NCBI RefSeq assembly: GCF_042453785.1
Contig: NC_091670.1
Coordinates: 37,521,501 to 37,585,500 of the forward strand
Length of the DNA: 64,000 nt
Direction: 5' to 3'
Source: Malus domestica
Lineage: Eukaryota > Streptophyta > Magnoliopsida > Rosales > Rosaceae
The position numbers were made by a program, and so were the translations under genes. The notes under the pieces were generated by a model that saw only the letters and a program-made list of their open reading frames with translations, had not been told where the DNA came from and searched no databases. The first letter of the stretch is position 1, and each line of letters begins with the position of its first letter. Below are positions 26,501 to 38,264 of this stretch, piece after piece.

Positions 26501-28118
26501 TGCAGGGCCAGTGCCAAACGGAGATTTTGAACTGACCCCATTAGGCGGCTTTTCAAACGAGGGCATAGTAGACGGACCCGCCGGCATCCCCAACTGGAAA
26601 GCAAACGGCACCGTTGAGCTGGTGGAGTCCGGGCAGAAACAGGGTGGGATGATCCTCATCGTACCGCAAGGTAGACACGCGGTGAGGCTCGGAAACGACG
26701 CCGAAATAAGCCAGCAGGTGAAGGTGGAGAAGGGGTCGATATACTCGGTGACTTTCAGCGCGGCTCGCACGTGCGCACAGCTGGAGTCGCTGAACGTGTC
26801 CGTGCCACCTGCATCGCAGACGATAGACCTGCAGACCTTGTACAACGTGCAGGGGTGGGACCCCTACGCATGGGCCTTCGCGGCGGAGGAGGACAATGCG
26901 ATGTTGGTCTTCAGGAATCCCGGCATGGAGGATGACCCCACCTGTGGGCCCATCATTGATGACGTTGCTATCAAGAAGCTCTTTACCCCTGATAGACCCA
27001 AAGGTATGAATCTTCCCTCCAAAACCGCTTTATTCTTCAACCCTATTGGCCCACATCATAGGATCCGCTTTGTGGGGGCCTGTTTGATGACTTTCAAAGC
27101 TCACGATCCAAAGTTTGACCTAGGTGACAAATCCAAATTTTTTTTTTTTTTTTTTTTTGTAAATTAAGTGAGGGTGGGTTGAACTTAAATAATAGATGCA
27201 GCGAGATGATACTGTGACGGTATCTTATATTAATTATGAATTGTCTTGAAATATAACTTTAATTGATTTCTTACTCTGTTGTAGTACGTATTTTTTATTT
27301 TTTCTTGTTCATCGCATGATTTGTCACGCGACGAGAAAATAACAGGTAAACAAATTTGATCATGTATGATTGATGGGCCCGAGGTTTGTGTTTGAATAGG
27401 GGATTGGGTTAGCGGATGATCATTTGAATGCGTCGTTTAGATTGACAGTCAGAACAATAAATTGCAGTGTGATTCCATCTTACTAAATTAGTGGTCACTA
27501 TTTGCCATATTTTGTGCAGACAATGCAGTGATCAATGGTGATTTTGAGGAAGGACCATGGATGTTCCCAAACATCTCACTCGGAGTCCTGCTCCCCACCA
27601 ACCTCGACGAAGAAACTTCGTCCCTACCTGGTTGGATCGTCGAGTCCAACCGGGCTGTTAGGTACATAGACTCGTACCATTACGCAGTGCCACAAGGAAA
27701 ACGAGCAATTGAATTGCTGTCTGGAAAAGAGGGCATCATTTCCCAAATGGTTGAAACTGCACCAAACAAGCCCTACACCTTGACCTTCTCATTAGGCCAT
27801 GCTAATGACAAATGCAAGCAGCCTCTTGCCGTCATGGCATTCGCCGGCGACCAAGCGCAAAATGTCCATTACGCCCCTAATTCCAACAGTACATTCCAAG
27901 CCGCCGGCGTGAATTTCACGGCCAAGGCTGAGAGGACAAGGATTGCTTTCTACAGTGTGTACTACAATACCAGGACTGATGACATGAGCTCACTTTGTGG
28001 GCCTGTGGTGGATGATGTTCGGGTTTGGTTTTCTGGGTCATGGAGAAATGGGTTTGGCGGGTCGGGCCGGCTGGCGGTTGGGCTTGCTTTCTGGTTGTTT
28101 GTGTGGGTTTTGGTTTAG
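23537..28118 (+). CDS. DUF642 cell-wall protein, GPI-anchored type
   Basis: Three exons (23537-23624, 26506-27003, 27520-28118) give 394 aa. Exon 1 encodes a signal peptide (hydrophobic core LPTLLLLGHLAAQ). Two galactose-binding-like DUF642 domains follow: the first begins at VPNGDFELTP and ends at CGPIIDDVAIKKLF; the second begins at VINGDFEEGPW and ends at CGPVVDDVRVWF. The C-terminal tail is hydrophobic (LAVGLAFWLFVWVLV), as expected for a GPI-anchor signal. Among Arabidopsis DUF642 proteins this fits the At1g29980/At2g34510 pair (from memory). DUF642 proteins are extracellular and have been linked to pectin and pectin methylesterase activity; the exact ligand here is unknown. Intron 1 is about 2.9 kb and carries several small elements. 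Confidence 0.93.
24421..24568 (+). mobile_element. AT-rich dispersed element, family A copy 2
   Basis: Same ordered words as the copy at 21760 with more substitutions (aagttttaatgataaagata, aaataaagggtaaaataaat, aacttttcgttaaaattc). It lies in intron 1 of the DUF642 gene. Confidence 0.65.
25198..25362. mobile_element. Decayed family B-like foldback
   Basis: The outer words (gctatcgacgtatttttat left; aaaaaatagtgtgcatagat right) are imperfect inverted repeats, and the middle (agttcatctgatctgatgga) resembles the centre of the family B elements. Low confidence because of divergence. Confidence 0.4.
25369..25510 (-). mobile_element. AT-rich dispersed element, family A copy 3
   Basis: Reverse-complement copy (ttaacgaaaagttcctgata, atgaaaagctatatttttac) directly following the family B-like foldback in DUF642 intron 1. 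Confidence 0.6.
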
Positions 28119-28462
28119 TTAGGGTTAGGGTTTGGCAAGATAAGTTTTATCATATGTAACGTTTTGGTTTTAGTACGTCTACCGTGGGAGGGATTTTTGC
28201 AAACAATAGTCCCACGTACTAAGTTTACTCTATAGTTTTGTTATTATGAATGTGAAATGTATCTTCCATTATCCAATTTCCGTAATTTCGACCGCATAAG
28301 CTTATAGTTTCAGTGGTAGAACACTAGCACTGCTTCGTCTCCGGTCCCTATCGAAACATAAGTTACGAATTCATTCAGTGAATGCAATCAAGTTTAATAT
28401 AAGAGTGTGCGTAATATTGGGCATAACCTCCAGTTCGTATGAACCATAAGTTACGAATTCAT
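28119..28462. other. 3' flank of the DUF642 gene
   Basis: Presumed 3' UTR and spacer. A segment containing cataagttacgaattcatt and tgaatgcaatcaagtt, ending in a conserved tattggg word, occurs once at about 28360-28422. It occurs again around 28446-28772, interrupted there by the element at 28463-28731. Confidence 0.5.
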
Positions 28463-28731
28463 TGAGGTACTGTTTGGTACGTGGGACGGGACGGAACGGA
28501 GTGGGACGAGACATTTCGTCTCACATTTGGTGCGCCTAAAACGGATGGAAAGCGTTGTTTCAAGGGACGAATTTTTTGTGAATTTTCGTTCCACCTCATC
28601 CTCTGGAACAACTCGTTCCAACAAAATTATAACCTCTCCGTCTCCTTATTCTTCCTCCTTGTTTCCATCCGAAGACATCTTTACTCCCTCTCCGTTCCGT
28701 CTCGTCCCGTCTGCATACCAAACGATACCTG
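28463..28731. mobile_element. Terminal-inverted-repeat element, about 270 bp
   Basis: The left end gaggtactgtttggtacgtg, continuing into gggacggaacgga, matches the reverse complement of the right end (tccgttccgtctcgtcccgt, then accaaacgatacctg). It sits in the second copy of a duplicated flank (gaattcatt before, attgaatgcaatcaag after), giving a short target duplication of ATT or ATTGA. No transposase; family not assigned. Confidence 0.75.
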
Positions 28732-29082
28732 ATTGAATGCAATCAAGTTCAAAGTACGCATGCGTACTATTGGGTCGATATCTTGTCTCCAAAGTTGACG
28801 ACGCTTTGCCACTTTTTGTAATCGCACTTCACGGAGGTTACTTTGAATATATGAGATGTGATATGTATCTTAAGTTTTACCTTTATTCTTGAAGATGAGG
28901 TATAATGTTGTGGAATACAAGTTTTTAAGGTTCCTTGAGAAGCTCATGGTTGGTTTCTTCAAAATCAAATCGTATGTGATCACGTAGTTTCAAAATGAGT
29001 CGAAGATTTTAATTTTCTCACATTGTTGTTTAAGATTTTTAAATTATATCAATTTGTACCTTTTGTCTAGTATGTTATTTGA

Positions 29083-29628
29083 ATTTTTATTTGGCATATT
29101 TGTTGATTTGTCCTCTAAACTTTTATAGAGCTGCCAATTCCCTTCATGAACTTTAATTTTAACTGATTACCCCTTGAACTTTTATAATTAGCTATTTCCA
29201 CCTTGAACTTTAATTTTAGCTGATTACCCCCTTGAATTTTTATAATTAGCCAATTTCCACTTTGAACTTTAATTTTAGCCGATTACCCCCTTGAACTTTT
29301 ATAAATAGCCAAGTTCCCTCCTGCGTTAGATTTTAAAAGTTTACATTCAATTTTCCATCCATCTTGATCACGGAAACAACACATGAGAACTATATGAGAG
29401 CAAAAATGATGAAAAATTGGATGAATGAAAAATCGAATGAAAGTTTTTAAAATTTAATGCCAATGGGGGAATTGGCTATTTATAAAAGTTCAGATGAGTA
29501 ATTAACTAAAATAAAAGTTCAAGAGGAAATTGACTAATTTAAAAAGTTTAAGGGGGTAATCAGCTAAAATTAAAATTTAGGAGGAATTGGCATACAAGTT
29601 CAAGGGGCAAATAAAAAAATACCTCTTT
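29083..29628. mobile_element. Foldback element with tandem-repeat arms
   Basis: The left arm (to about 29325) holds about three and a half copies of a unit of roughly 58 bp that includes gattacccccttgaa, ttttataattagcca and ttgaactttaattttagc. The right arm (from about 29455) carries the same unit inverted, about two and a half copies (ggctatttataaaagttca, gggggtaatcagctaaaat). The ends match as inverted repeats (tttttatttg / caaataaaaa). A unique centre of about 130 bp lies between. No ORF. Confidence 0.75.
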
Positions 29629-29789
29629 TTATTTAATTAAGGACATATTGAACATGAAACTTGTAGAACTACAAGTACTATTTTTGCCCATTGACCCAAA
29701 CAAACCATAAGAACAAATGAAAACAAAGGAGGGGATGAAATGACGTTAATGCCCCCGTCACAAGTCATGCGTAGTACTTACGGTGGGTC

Positions 29790-29797
29790 TATATAAA
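29790..29797 (+). promoter_or_regulatory. TATA box of the LARP6 gene
   Basis: TATATAAA lies 124 bp upstream of the LARP6 start codon. Confidence 0.6.
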
Positions 29798-29920
29798 TGT
29801 GGAATGGAGAAGAAACTGGAATTTGGAGAAGAAAGAGCGGGGGCCTTCCGTCACATTTGAAACTTTTGAGAGGTTCGCCCCCTCCTCTCTCTCCTCCCCT
29901 CCTCCTTCTGCTTTCCCTAA

Positions 29921-30212
29921 ATGGAAGGCGAAGAGGGTCCCACCGTGACCACCGCCGCAACCGCAACCGCCGCGACCGCCACCGACGCAACCGCTACCGC
30001 CACCACCACCATCCCCACTGTCACCACATGCGGCACCGATTCCCCCCCACCATCCCCGCCGCACGATTCTGATGTCTCACCCGTTGGATCTCCCGATCGC
30101 GCCTCCTCTGAGATTCAACCACAGCCGTCTGATGATGACCCTGATCAATCGTCTGGGGCTGGCGTTCTCTCTGAGGATCTCAAACAGAAGATTATTAAAC
30201 AGGCAAAAACCC

Positions 30213-30250
<38 letters not shown>

Positions 30251-33200
30251 GTATATGTATATATCTCTCTATCTCTTTTTTTGGCATGTGGAAAAGTGAA
30301 CCCTAGGAGCTTATATCTGTTTGATTTTTAAAAGGAATATGATTTGTAGCTGATAATTAGATATTGCATAGACCTTGCAATATGTGTTGTATTGATTATG
30401 AACCCTAGAATCGCATATATCATCCCGATTGTTTGAGTAGCTTTACGATTTTTGATATTATGCTCTTAATTCGTACTTGTTGCGGCATAAATTTCAGTAA
30501 CAACTAAAAAATTGGTAAAATAAATGCAATAAAATTGTTCATAGATTCGATGATTTGATTTCCGTTTTTGGGATATATTATGCATAGGATAAGTTAATTT
30601 GAATTGAGTGCGTATTTGGAACCACATTTTGAAGCCACATTAGTGTAGACCATAATGTACTAATTTCTGTGCCCACTTTGCTGACCGTAACCAAATTTTA
30701 GTTTCACTGAAGTCGAAATTTTGACTCACATCGAGATTTAATCAAATAGCGAAAATGAAATGTAGATATTTCACGTAGTAACTGTTTTGCCATACTAATT
30801 CTAAGTTCTCATGTAAGGATCGTTTGTCAATTCTTTGTGGATTTGCAGGTGGAGTATTATTTCAGCGATGAAAACTTGCCCACTGACAAGTATATGTCGA
30901 GTATGATTAAAAAGAACAAAGAAGGTTATGGTGAGTGTTTAGTGTTATTTTTTTATTCAACTTAGTTTTAGGAGTTGAATGCGTTTTTCTACCGAACTGA
31001 AACTTGCATATCTTTTCATCTGATTTGATTCACATTAGCCAAATGTCTTTCCCCTGTTGTACCACATATGGCTTCTTATTTCTTCTTCTGTGATTGATTT
31101 GCAAATTTGCAATGGCACTTTTTTTAAGACAAATGCAGGAAGAGTCATTCTAAACAAAATCTTATCGTATTATGCTATAGGTGTCTATGAACTTTGTTCA
31201 CCCGTTGGTTTAATCACTTTACCCATGTAATAGGCTAATAAAACTTGGGACGGGCATTAATTTTTTTCCAAGTGTTTTATTAGAGTAATGACTTTCATAA
31301 GGATTCGACGTGATCATGGAGTGCCGGCTGTCGACTACCTGACGCCCTCCCCCTCCTCCTTTATCCGGGCTTGGGACCGGCCATGTAAGACATAGGCGGA
31401 GTTATTAGAGTAATGACTCCATTAAGAAAATAAGATAAAGGTTCGTGTGAAGAAACTCATCCTCAATCATCCAAAGTAGAATTAATCTTATGCAGATTCC
31501 TCCATTTGGCAATAGAGTATTGAAATTACCAAGTGACAAATTGATTTGCAATTTGTTTGACTACCACGGCTTCATGTGGTTGGATGTGGATCTAAACCAA
31601 TTTATTCCAAGGTGTTTTATTTGTCATTTTCTAGTACATGCTTTAGGGGTGCTGAAAGTTTATAATGTTAATTATGTTTAGAGGAGATGAAGGTGATGAG
31701 TAAAGCAGGTACTTCTGACGGCTTCCCTTGCCTGGATGTTTCCTGGTGCAGCCAAATTTGGCTGTGCCGAGCATCTGGGTTGGTGTTGAATGACCATGTA
31801 ACTGACTGCTGACTGATTCCTTCTCTATTCATTAAATTCTATTGCTAAAGCAGTTTTCAGAATTAGAAATTTTTTTTGTTCCTTTTGGTTATTCTTGTTT
31901 CTAGTTAGTGTAATTGCGGTGATATATCACTTCTGGGAAAGGGGGTGATTACTTCTCTAGTGGCAGGAAGATGAGAACTTTTTTAGACTTTGTTATCTCC
32001 TTCTGCTACTTGTGTATATGAGAGTGTTCATCACTAGCTCAAACCCGTGTGGCATTGGTATTTGTTTATACATCAAATTGCTTGCTCTGTGTTGGTAAAA
32101 AAATCTTAGTTGTAACAAAAAGAATATTAACAGTTTTCGCTAACTTTTGGCATATTTTTTTTGCAGTTCCTATTTCAGTTGTTGCTTCTTTTAGAAAAAT
32201 GAAGAAGCTCATTCAAAACAATTCGTCCATAGCGGATGCATTGAGGGAGTCTACCCTCCTTGTAATGTTCTTATTTTGTTATCTTGTGAAAAATTAAGTG
32301 CAAGTTGAATCATGAATATGCTAAAAGACAAGCATAAATCTCCTCTTTGTAGGTTGTGAGTTCGAATGGGAAGAAGGTGAAACGTATTCATCCCCTTCCT
32401 TCAACTGAAAACAGGGACCCAAAGGTAACCTTTCGAACTTGATTTTTATTTTTTATTTTTTTCCCTGATTTTTGATGTATTATTTTTGGAAAACTTCAAG
32501 CATCTAATTTATGTATTATAGTGCACTGTTTTGGTGGAGAACCTACCTGAGGATCATTCAGTGGAGAACCTTAAGACTATATTTGGTGAAGCTGGAAAGT
32601 ATGTTTTTTTCCTTCTTTTTCTCCCCATGCTGTGACATTTTTGTTCTCTTCATTTTTTTATTGTAGCATGCTTTTCAATTTTTCAGAATAAAAGATTTAT
32701 GCATACTTGACCCACATGCATTAGAAGCGTCAACAAAAGGTGGCAAGACCGAGAAGCTAATTAGTAACAAGGTATGGTTACTAAACTTTATGTGCATGAT
32801 TATGCTTGCTAGTTCTCAGAATCTGGTGATTAAGACGAAGCAGTTACTGAGATACACTATCCATGTTCGGGATTTTTTTGGTTGGGGAATGTCTTATGTT
32901 TTTTGTGGTCTGAGGCAAATGCTGCCTTTACGCTTATATTTGAGGTCTTTTTGAAGACAATTTTGAGATATTTGGGCAGCCTTTTGTAATGTGTATTGTT
33001 TTTGGCTGCAGTTGCATGCCCTTGTGGAGTATGATACCGTGGAGGCTGCTGACAAAGCTGTAAGTGTTTGTTCTTTTCCAACATTATCGTCATCAAAATA
33101 ATCATCATTTTTCATTGGGCTCAATAGCCTGGATAATCAATCCTTAGCTTACAGTTTCGTTCCTGGTGGTATGGGTCAGGTCACTACTTTAAGAAATGAG

Positions 33201-33890
33201 GGGGATTGGAGAAATGGCATGCGGGTGAAGCTTCTAAAGCAAGTGGTACTTGATCCTGACTTTTTTCCTTTCTCTTTTTCTATCTTCACTTTTGGCCATA
33301 AGAAAGAGTTAATGTTGGTTTTATTTACATCAGGGGAAGTATGGACAGAGAAAACAACCCTGGAGGGGTTTTGATTCTGAGAAGAGTAGCGGCAACAGAA
33401 GTAATGATCAAACAGGAGACGAGGAGAATCATACTGTAAGTGAGAAACATAATGATGCACGGACAACTGATGAAGAGGTGAGTGGGGGTATTTTCGCCGG
33501 AGTCCTTGATGGATCCAGTTCCATACAAGTCTTTTGTTACACTTGACTGGAATTGAAGTTTTGACCTTTTTCGCTCTGCCATTCTAGGACGGAGAGCGAG
33601 TTCCCAAAGAGAAAACTGGGCATAGAGGTCGAAATAGGGGGCAATCAGGAAGGCAAAAATACCGTGGGACCAATGGATTTGGTATGTCGTTGAACCAATT
33701 TTTTGAATAGGTTCTTTTCCTTTATACTCTATCCCCTTAATCTAACCTAGATGTTTCCCCAGGTCATGGAACTACATCGGCCAATCACGGCATTGAACCC
33801 TCAAAGCCACCACCCGGCCCAAGGATGCCTGATGGAACCAGGGGATTCACAATGGGGCGAGGGCGGACTCCGAGCACCGCCCAGACCTAG
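29921..33890 (+). CDS. LARP6A: La-related protein 6 (LARP6 type)
   Basis: Eleven exons: 29921-30202, 30849-30930, 32167-32261, 32353-32424, 32522-32598, 32687-32771, 33012-33059, 33180-33242, 33334-33477, 33588-33681, 33763-33890. They give 389 aa. The N-terminal 80 residues are a low-complexity Thr/Ala/Pro region. A La motif follows (about 83-165: VEYYFSDENLPTDKYM, SFRKMKKLI), then an RRM-like domain (about 178-268: CTVLVENLPEDHSVENLK, DWRNGMRVKLLKQ). An Arg/Gly-rich stretch leads to a C-terminal SUZ-C-type motif (PPGPRMPDGTRGFTMGRG, about 363-382), diagnostic of plant LARP6. LARP6 proteins bind RNA (oligo-U or structured targets) and act in the cytoplasm and nucleus; the target here is unknown. 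Intron 1 uses a GC donor (AAACAG/gcaaaa), required to join KQ to VEYYFS. Confidence 0.94.
31294..31401 (-). mobile_element. LINE 5'-leader fragment with 17-bp target duplication
   Basis: This 108-bp insertion in LARP6 intron 2 matches, on the minus strand, the 5' leader of the RTE LINE at 58.4-61.7 kb (shared words include ggattcgacgtgatcatgga and tgccggctgtcgactacctg). It stops where the LINE ORF start codon would begin and extends about 30 bp further 5' than the LINE copy in this window. Perfect 17-bp direct repeats, ttattagagtaatgact, flank it at 31277-31293 and 31402-31418. Confidence 0.88.
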
Positions 33891-34279
33891 CAAGTAGTTT
33901 GATCCTTAGTGTTTTTGTGTTTCATAACGTTTCTGTATGTATTGCACCGAGATCTGGTAGATCCGTGGTGTGTGCTCTCATGCTGGCGGACTTGTGTAAA
34001 TATGCATCTATCAACCGTAATCCGAATTTATGTTGAACTTTTGTTGGGTTTGTGAATCACTACTAGTGTTTAACCCCAGGTGGGCACTGCAGTCTGCATT
34101 TCCATGATGGGCGGTGTTATTTGCACCCATTTTTACTTGTTGTATACCTTTCTCAAATTTCAAGCGTCAAACCGAAGATTCATGGTAAAAATTAACAAGG
34201 CTATGTGGGAGGTTTTCGGAGAAACGGATTTGATCATCTTTGATCGATATGTTTACCTAATCGACAGGTGAATTAGGTA

Positions 34280-34354
34280 AAACCTAACACTAGGAAGCAA
34301 CATATCGATCTTTCAGGTGCCACAGAAATTCAACATCTTCCTAGTGTTAGGTTT
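34280..34354. repeat. Perfect 18-bp inverted repeat
   Basis: aaacctaacactaggaag at 34280-34297 and its exact complement at 34337-34354 are separated by 39 bp. A further pair (gatcgatatgtt near 34243, aacatatcgatc near 34300) overlaps it, and a direct repeat (gtggcatagacgttgaat / gtggcaaagacgttgaat) follows to about 34420. It lies between LARP6 and MraY. Confidence 0.75.
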
Positions 34355-34626
34355 CTGAGTGGCATAGACGTTGAATTTCAACATGATCGGTATTGTCAAC
34401 TAACTGAGTGGCAAAGACGTTGAATTTCATTTCTTCACGACAAAAATCAACTAAAAAAAACCCTTCCCAAATCCTTCTTTCAGGTGCCACCTCACCCCAA
34501 ACCAGGACAAACTGCCGTCTCATCCACGCGCGCCATTTGGCGCGTCAAGAACTCGATTAAAAACATGCGGTGCGAGAATTTCAAAGTTTCCTCTTTCGCA
34601 TTCCCTCCGTCTTCTTCCGCCGAGAC

Positions 34627-37600
34627 ATGACGTCGTCATCAGCTTATTCTTTCACTCTCCTCCGCCATCTCTCTCCTCTCCAACTCTCTCGCTCCCGCCA
34701 CTGCTCCTCCTCACTTTGCACACCCGTTCGCCGCCGATCCGTTTCGGCCTTTTCGTTTCGGAGTTCCGGTATCCGATTCGATCTTCAGGTTTGTTTTCTG
34801 GCATCTCCGGTTCGTTTCTTATTTTCTGTTTGGTTGCCGAGAAAGTCAACTGTGACGAAAAGCCCTCTCACAGGCCCGTAGTGAAAGGCTTGTTCTAATT
34901 TGTTCTGATTTCATACGTTATCAATTGCAGTTGATAGGGCGGAGAAATGGGCGCCGCTTTTGCTACAGTTCTGTCGATTTCGGGTCTTTTGATTCGGTAA
35001 GCCTCATAGTTTTTGTTTGGTTCATATAAGGGGGTTTGTAATTTAGCTAGATTTCGGTTCCGAATTTGCTTTGGTGCCCTTCTCAAGTTTTGGGTTTGAA
35101 GTGTTTTGTTCTTATTTCGATTTTTTAAACTGAATTGCTATCAAGGGCGCATATATGAATTGCGTTTTTTTTTTTCCTCAGGAATCAGCTGATATAACAC
35201 CACTTGATAATTGGGGGGCCGGACGTGAAGGGTCTACAGGGTACATGATTTATTCCAGCGGCGAAGATAGTGACGGAGAGTTTGTAGTAACCCCCGTTGC
35301 TGATATCGATTTGCCTGCCATCACCGTATCAGCTGATGATGCTAGGGCTGTCACTGCTCACCGGCTTGCAATGCTTGGACGTCAGCGTAAGAAGCACAGG
35401 CAAGTATGCCATCTGTTTATCGCGCATTGCTCAGAGACTCGAAGGAATATAAACTTTTACATATTTAGCTGAAGCGGTTGTGTTTCATAGTTTGAGAGAT
35501 ACTCAAAATCACTTATTTACGTAATTTTATTTCGCCATGAGTTATGATAGATTTCAACAAGTGATTTTAAACATACAAAATTTTACGCTACGATGAGAAG
35601 TAGGTTGAACTACCAATGTATGTGGGTCTTAGTCTTATTGTCGTTTACACTTAATATTTGCAGGATCAGACATGGAGTATTACTCAACATGGGATTGATA
35701 CTGTTCCTAGTGGTGTTACTTTTATATGTGGATTCATGTGCATGGAGGATTGTTAGACTACCCTTGGCACCGTTTCACTTGACCTGCCCCTTTTTCGTTT
35801 CAGCCATTTTAGCCTCTTGTGCGGGATATGTGTGTGTTCCTCTACTCTATGTCTTGAAGATTCGTCAAATTATCAGAAAAGAAGGGCCTGCAAGGCACTC
35901 CTTGAAGAAAAGAACTCCCACGATGGGTGGACTATTTTTTATACCAATTGGTGTAATTGTTGCGAAATTTATTGCCGGTTTTTCTTCCGTTGAAGTTTCT
36001 GGAGCTGCTGCAGCAACTCTTGCATTTGCTGCAATTGGGCTACTTGATGATATCTTAAGCCTCGTCAAGAAACATAACACGGGTTTATCTGCATGGACAA
36101 AAATAATTTTGGAGGTGAATTTACTAATTAGTTTTTCTTTCTCAAACTTTATTCGTGGATTGCTGTTTAATCTTAAGAGTTGATTCAAAGATCTATCAAA
36201 CTTTCTAGTGATATTTATGTTATGCTTATTTTGCAGGTAGCTGTTGGAACCTGGTTTTCGTATTGGTTGCATACTGCAAGTCTATCATCACCCTATGGCA
36301 TGTATATCTTCTTCTAACTATTTTTCTCATGGTAACTCACATTTCTGTTCTTATGATGTTGAATTTAAAAGAAAATAGCAAGTAGTGTTTGGTTCTTATT
36401 TGTTATCTGTCTTCCACAAAATAGGTCTCTTGTAATTTCTCTCTTTTTTGGTTGTTTTTCTTGTACTGTTAAACCTTCCCGTTTTCCAGGGGTCATATAT
36501 TTGTAGCTAATTCTGGATTAAGGTTTTCCTGAATACCCATTAGTACCTCTTCTCTTCCCATTCCAAAATCATCAACTTTCAGATTGCTGAAATATGTCCG
36601 ACAAGGGCTGTGTGATATTCTTAACTGTGAAAGTTGCACTGAGATTGATACCATACACACTAAATTTAGCTTGTCGATTGTGGGACATTTTTTTTAGTAT
36701 TGTCATTACTAAGTTACACTCCTGCTTCTATGTAATAAATGCTTTACTCATGGTGCTTCTACTCAAGTTGATCTTTTATTTCTCAATGCAGGAAACTGTT
36801 GGTTCCTCTACCTGGACTGGGACTTGTGTTCCTGGGAAAATGTTATCTACTGTTGGCTTCATTCTGTTTCGTATCTATGGGAAATGGGGTTAACTTAACA
36901 GATGGTCTTGATGGTCTGGCTGGAGGGTCAGCTGCATTGGCTTTTGTAGGAATGTCGATTGCAGTTCTTCCAATATGTTCTGGTCAGTGTAATTGTCATT
37001 GTGATGTCAGTTTTATGTTGATGTTTAGCTTTTCCAGTTTCGTTGAACCTGTACTAGCGCAATTTCACCAAGGGGTTGGATATTCTGACTTGAGTACTAA
37101 ATTTTTGACTGCCTTATGAAACAGACCTTGCTATATTTGGAGCATCAATGGCAGGAGCTTGTGTTGGTTTTCTTTTGCACAACCGATACAAGGCATCTGT
37201 ATTCATGGGTGATTCCGGATCCCTGGCACTTGGGGGAGGGTTAGCTGCAATGGCTTGTTGCACAGGGATGTTTTTCCCCTTATTTATTTCATCTGGAATC
37301 TTTGTCATCGAAGCCTCGTCAGTTATTTTGCAGGTTTGTTACCTATGCGAATAAACATGTCATGCATTCCTTTGTTCGTTTGATTATGTTTTGTGATTCA
37401 GGCAAATGGATGGATTTCACTCTCGTAATTGGTTTTAGAGTTCAGTTTTTCTCTGAACTGATATCTTAGAGCTCTTTTAGGTACTATACTTCAAGACAAC
37501 CAATCGTTTACATGGAGCTGGGCGCCGTCTCTTCCGAATGGCACCCTTTCATCACCACCTTGAACTATGTGGATTAAAAGAACCGGTTATTGTTGCTGGT

Positions 37601-37663
37601 GCATACGCTATATCATCCATACTCGCGTTATGTGCAGGCTATCTCGGCCTTATTTCTGCATAG
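34627..37663 (+). CDS. MraY: MraY translocase I homologue, plastid type
   Basis: Eight exons (34627-34788, 34931-34996, 35182-35399, 35664-36114, 36237-36301, 36792-36982, 37125-37333, 37481-37663) give 514 aa. The enzyme family transfers phospho-MurNAc-pentapeptide to a polyprenyl phosphate, making lipid I. Signatures: [12 protein letters not shown], the catalytic Asp pair in [37 protein letters not shown] and the histidine loop [11 protein letters not shown]. About ten hydrophobic segments follow a Ser/Arg-rich N-terminus of about 150 residues that looks like a plastid transit peptide plus a linker. Plants keep MraY as a relic of plastid peptidoglycan synthesis. Intron 3 has a GC donor (CACAG/gcaagt). 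The upstream in-frame Met at 34570 was not chosen because the transit-like sequence begins at 34627. Confidence 0.93.
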
Positions 37664-37701
37664 CATTTCGACGTTGTTACCATTCTTTGTAGCTACTAGC
37701 T

Positions 37702-37780
37702 AGGATTGACTTTTTAGTGTAAAAATGTGGTTTTTCGTTAAAATGAACAGTACCAGAAGCTTTTCGTTAAAGTTCCCTTA
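37702..37780 (+). mobile_element. Family A element, 3' half
   Basis: Only the second half of the family is present (gattgactttttagtgtaaa, ttttcgttaaagttccctta). It begins 39 bp after the MraY stop codon, so it probably lies in the MraY 3' UTR. Confidence 0.65.
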
Positions 37781-38264
37781 CTATAATTAATTTTTGTATG
37801 TTTTTTAGTCTTTATTCTGTAATTGTTGGTTGCTGAGAAAATAGAGTAAATGTACAATTCAAACTTGTGTGCCAAAATTTGCTAACGAAAGTGAAAGTAT
37901 AGAATGGGCCATGCTTTAACGATTTAGCCCACTTAAGCTGGACTTCCAACTTCAACGCTAGTAACACAATACAAATGGTGCGTTGAACATTGCGATCTGA
38001 ATCGTTTATTTTTTCGATTTTCTTACAAAAGATCTTGGATCATCTTACAAATTTTACTAATGCCTGAATTTGTTTGTACACTTTGCAGTTACGAACTTAA
38101 ACGGTTTTTCATTTGGTTGAATTTTTTGAGAGATAATCTTTGAATGAAGACTTGAAAATCTAAGGTTCAAATCTTGAACTTTGTAAAGTAGGATCAAATG
38201 AGTGATTAACACTGTATAACTCACTAACTATCTAGTGTTTGAATGCTACCATATATATATATAT
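37781..38264. other. Spacer between MraY and RPS14, left part
   Basis: No gene. Two GCCCA-type motifs occur (gggccatgc near 37907 and tagcccac near 37926). The rest is unassigned. Confidence 0.45.

Noticed and set aside
26474-26845. 123-codon ORF antisense to DUF642 exon 2
   Set aside because: It mirrors the conserved coding exon in another frame; a GC-rich exon easily leaves the antisense frame open.
28300-28360. Possible third tRNA-derived SINE (tttcagtggtagaacactag)
   Set aside because: An A-box-like word is present but no convincing B-box or target duplication.
29778-30072. Arg/Gly-rich ORFs around the LARP6 start
   Set aside because: They are other-frame readings of the low-complexity N-terminal exon of LARP6; La motif continuity fixes the correct frame.
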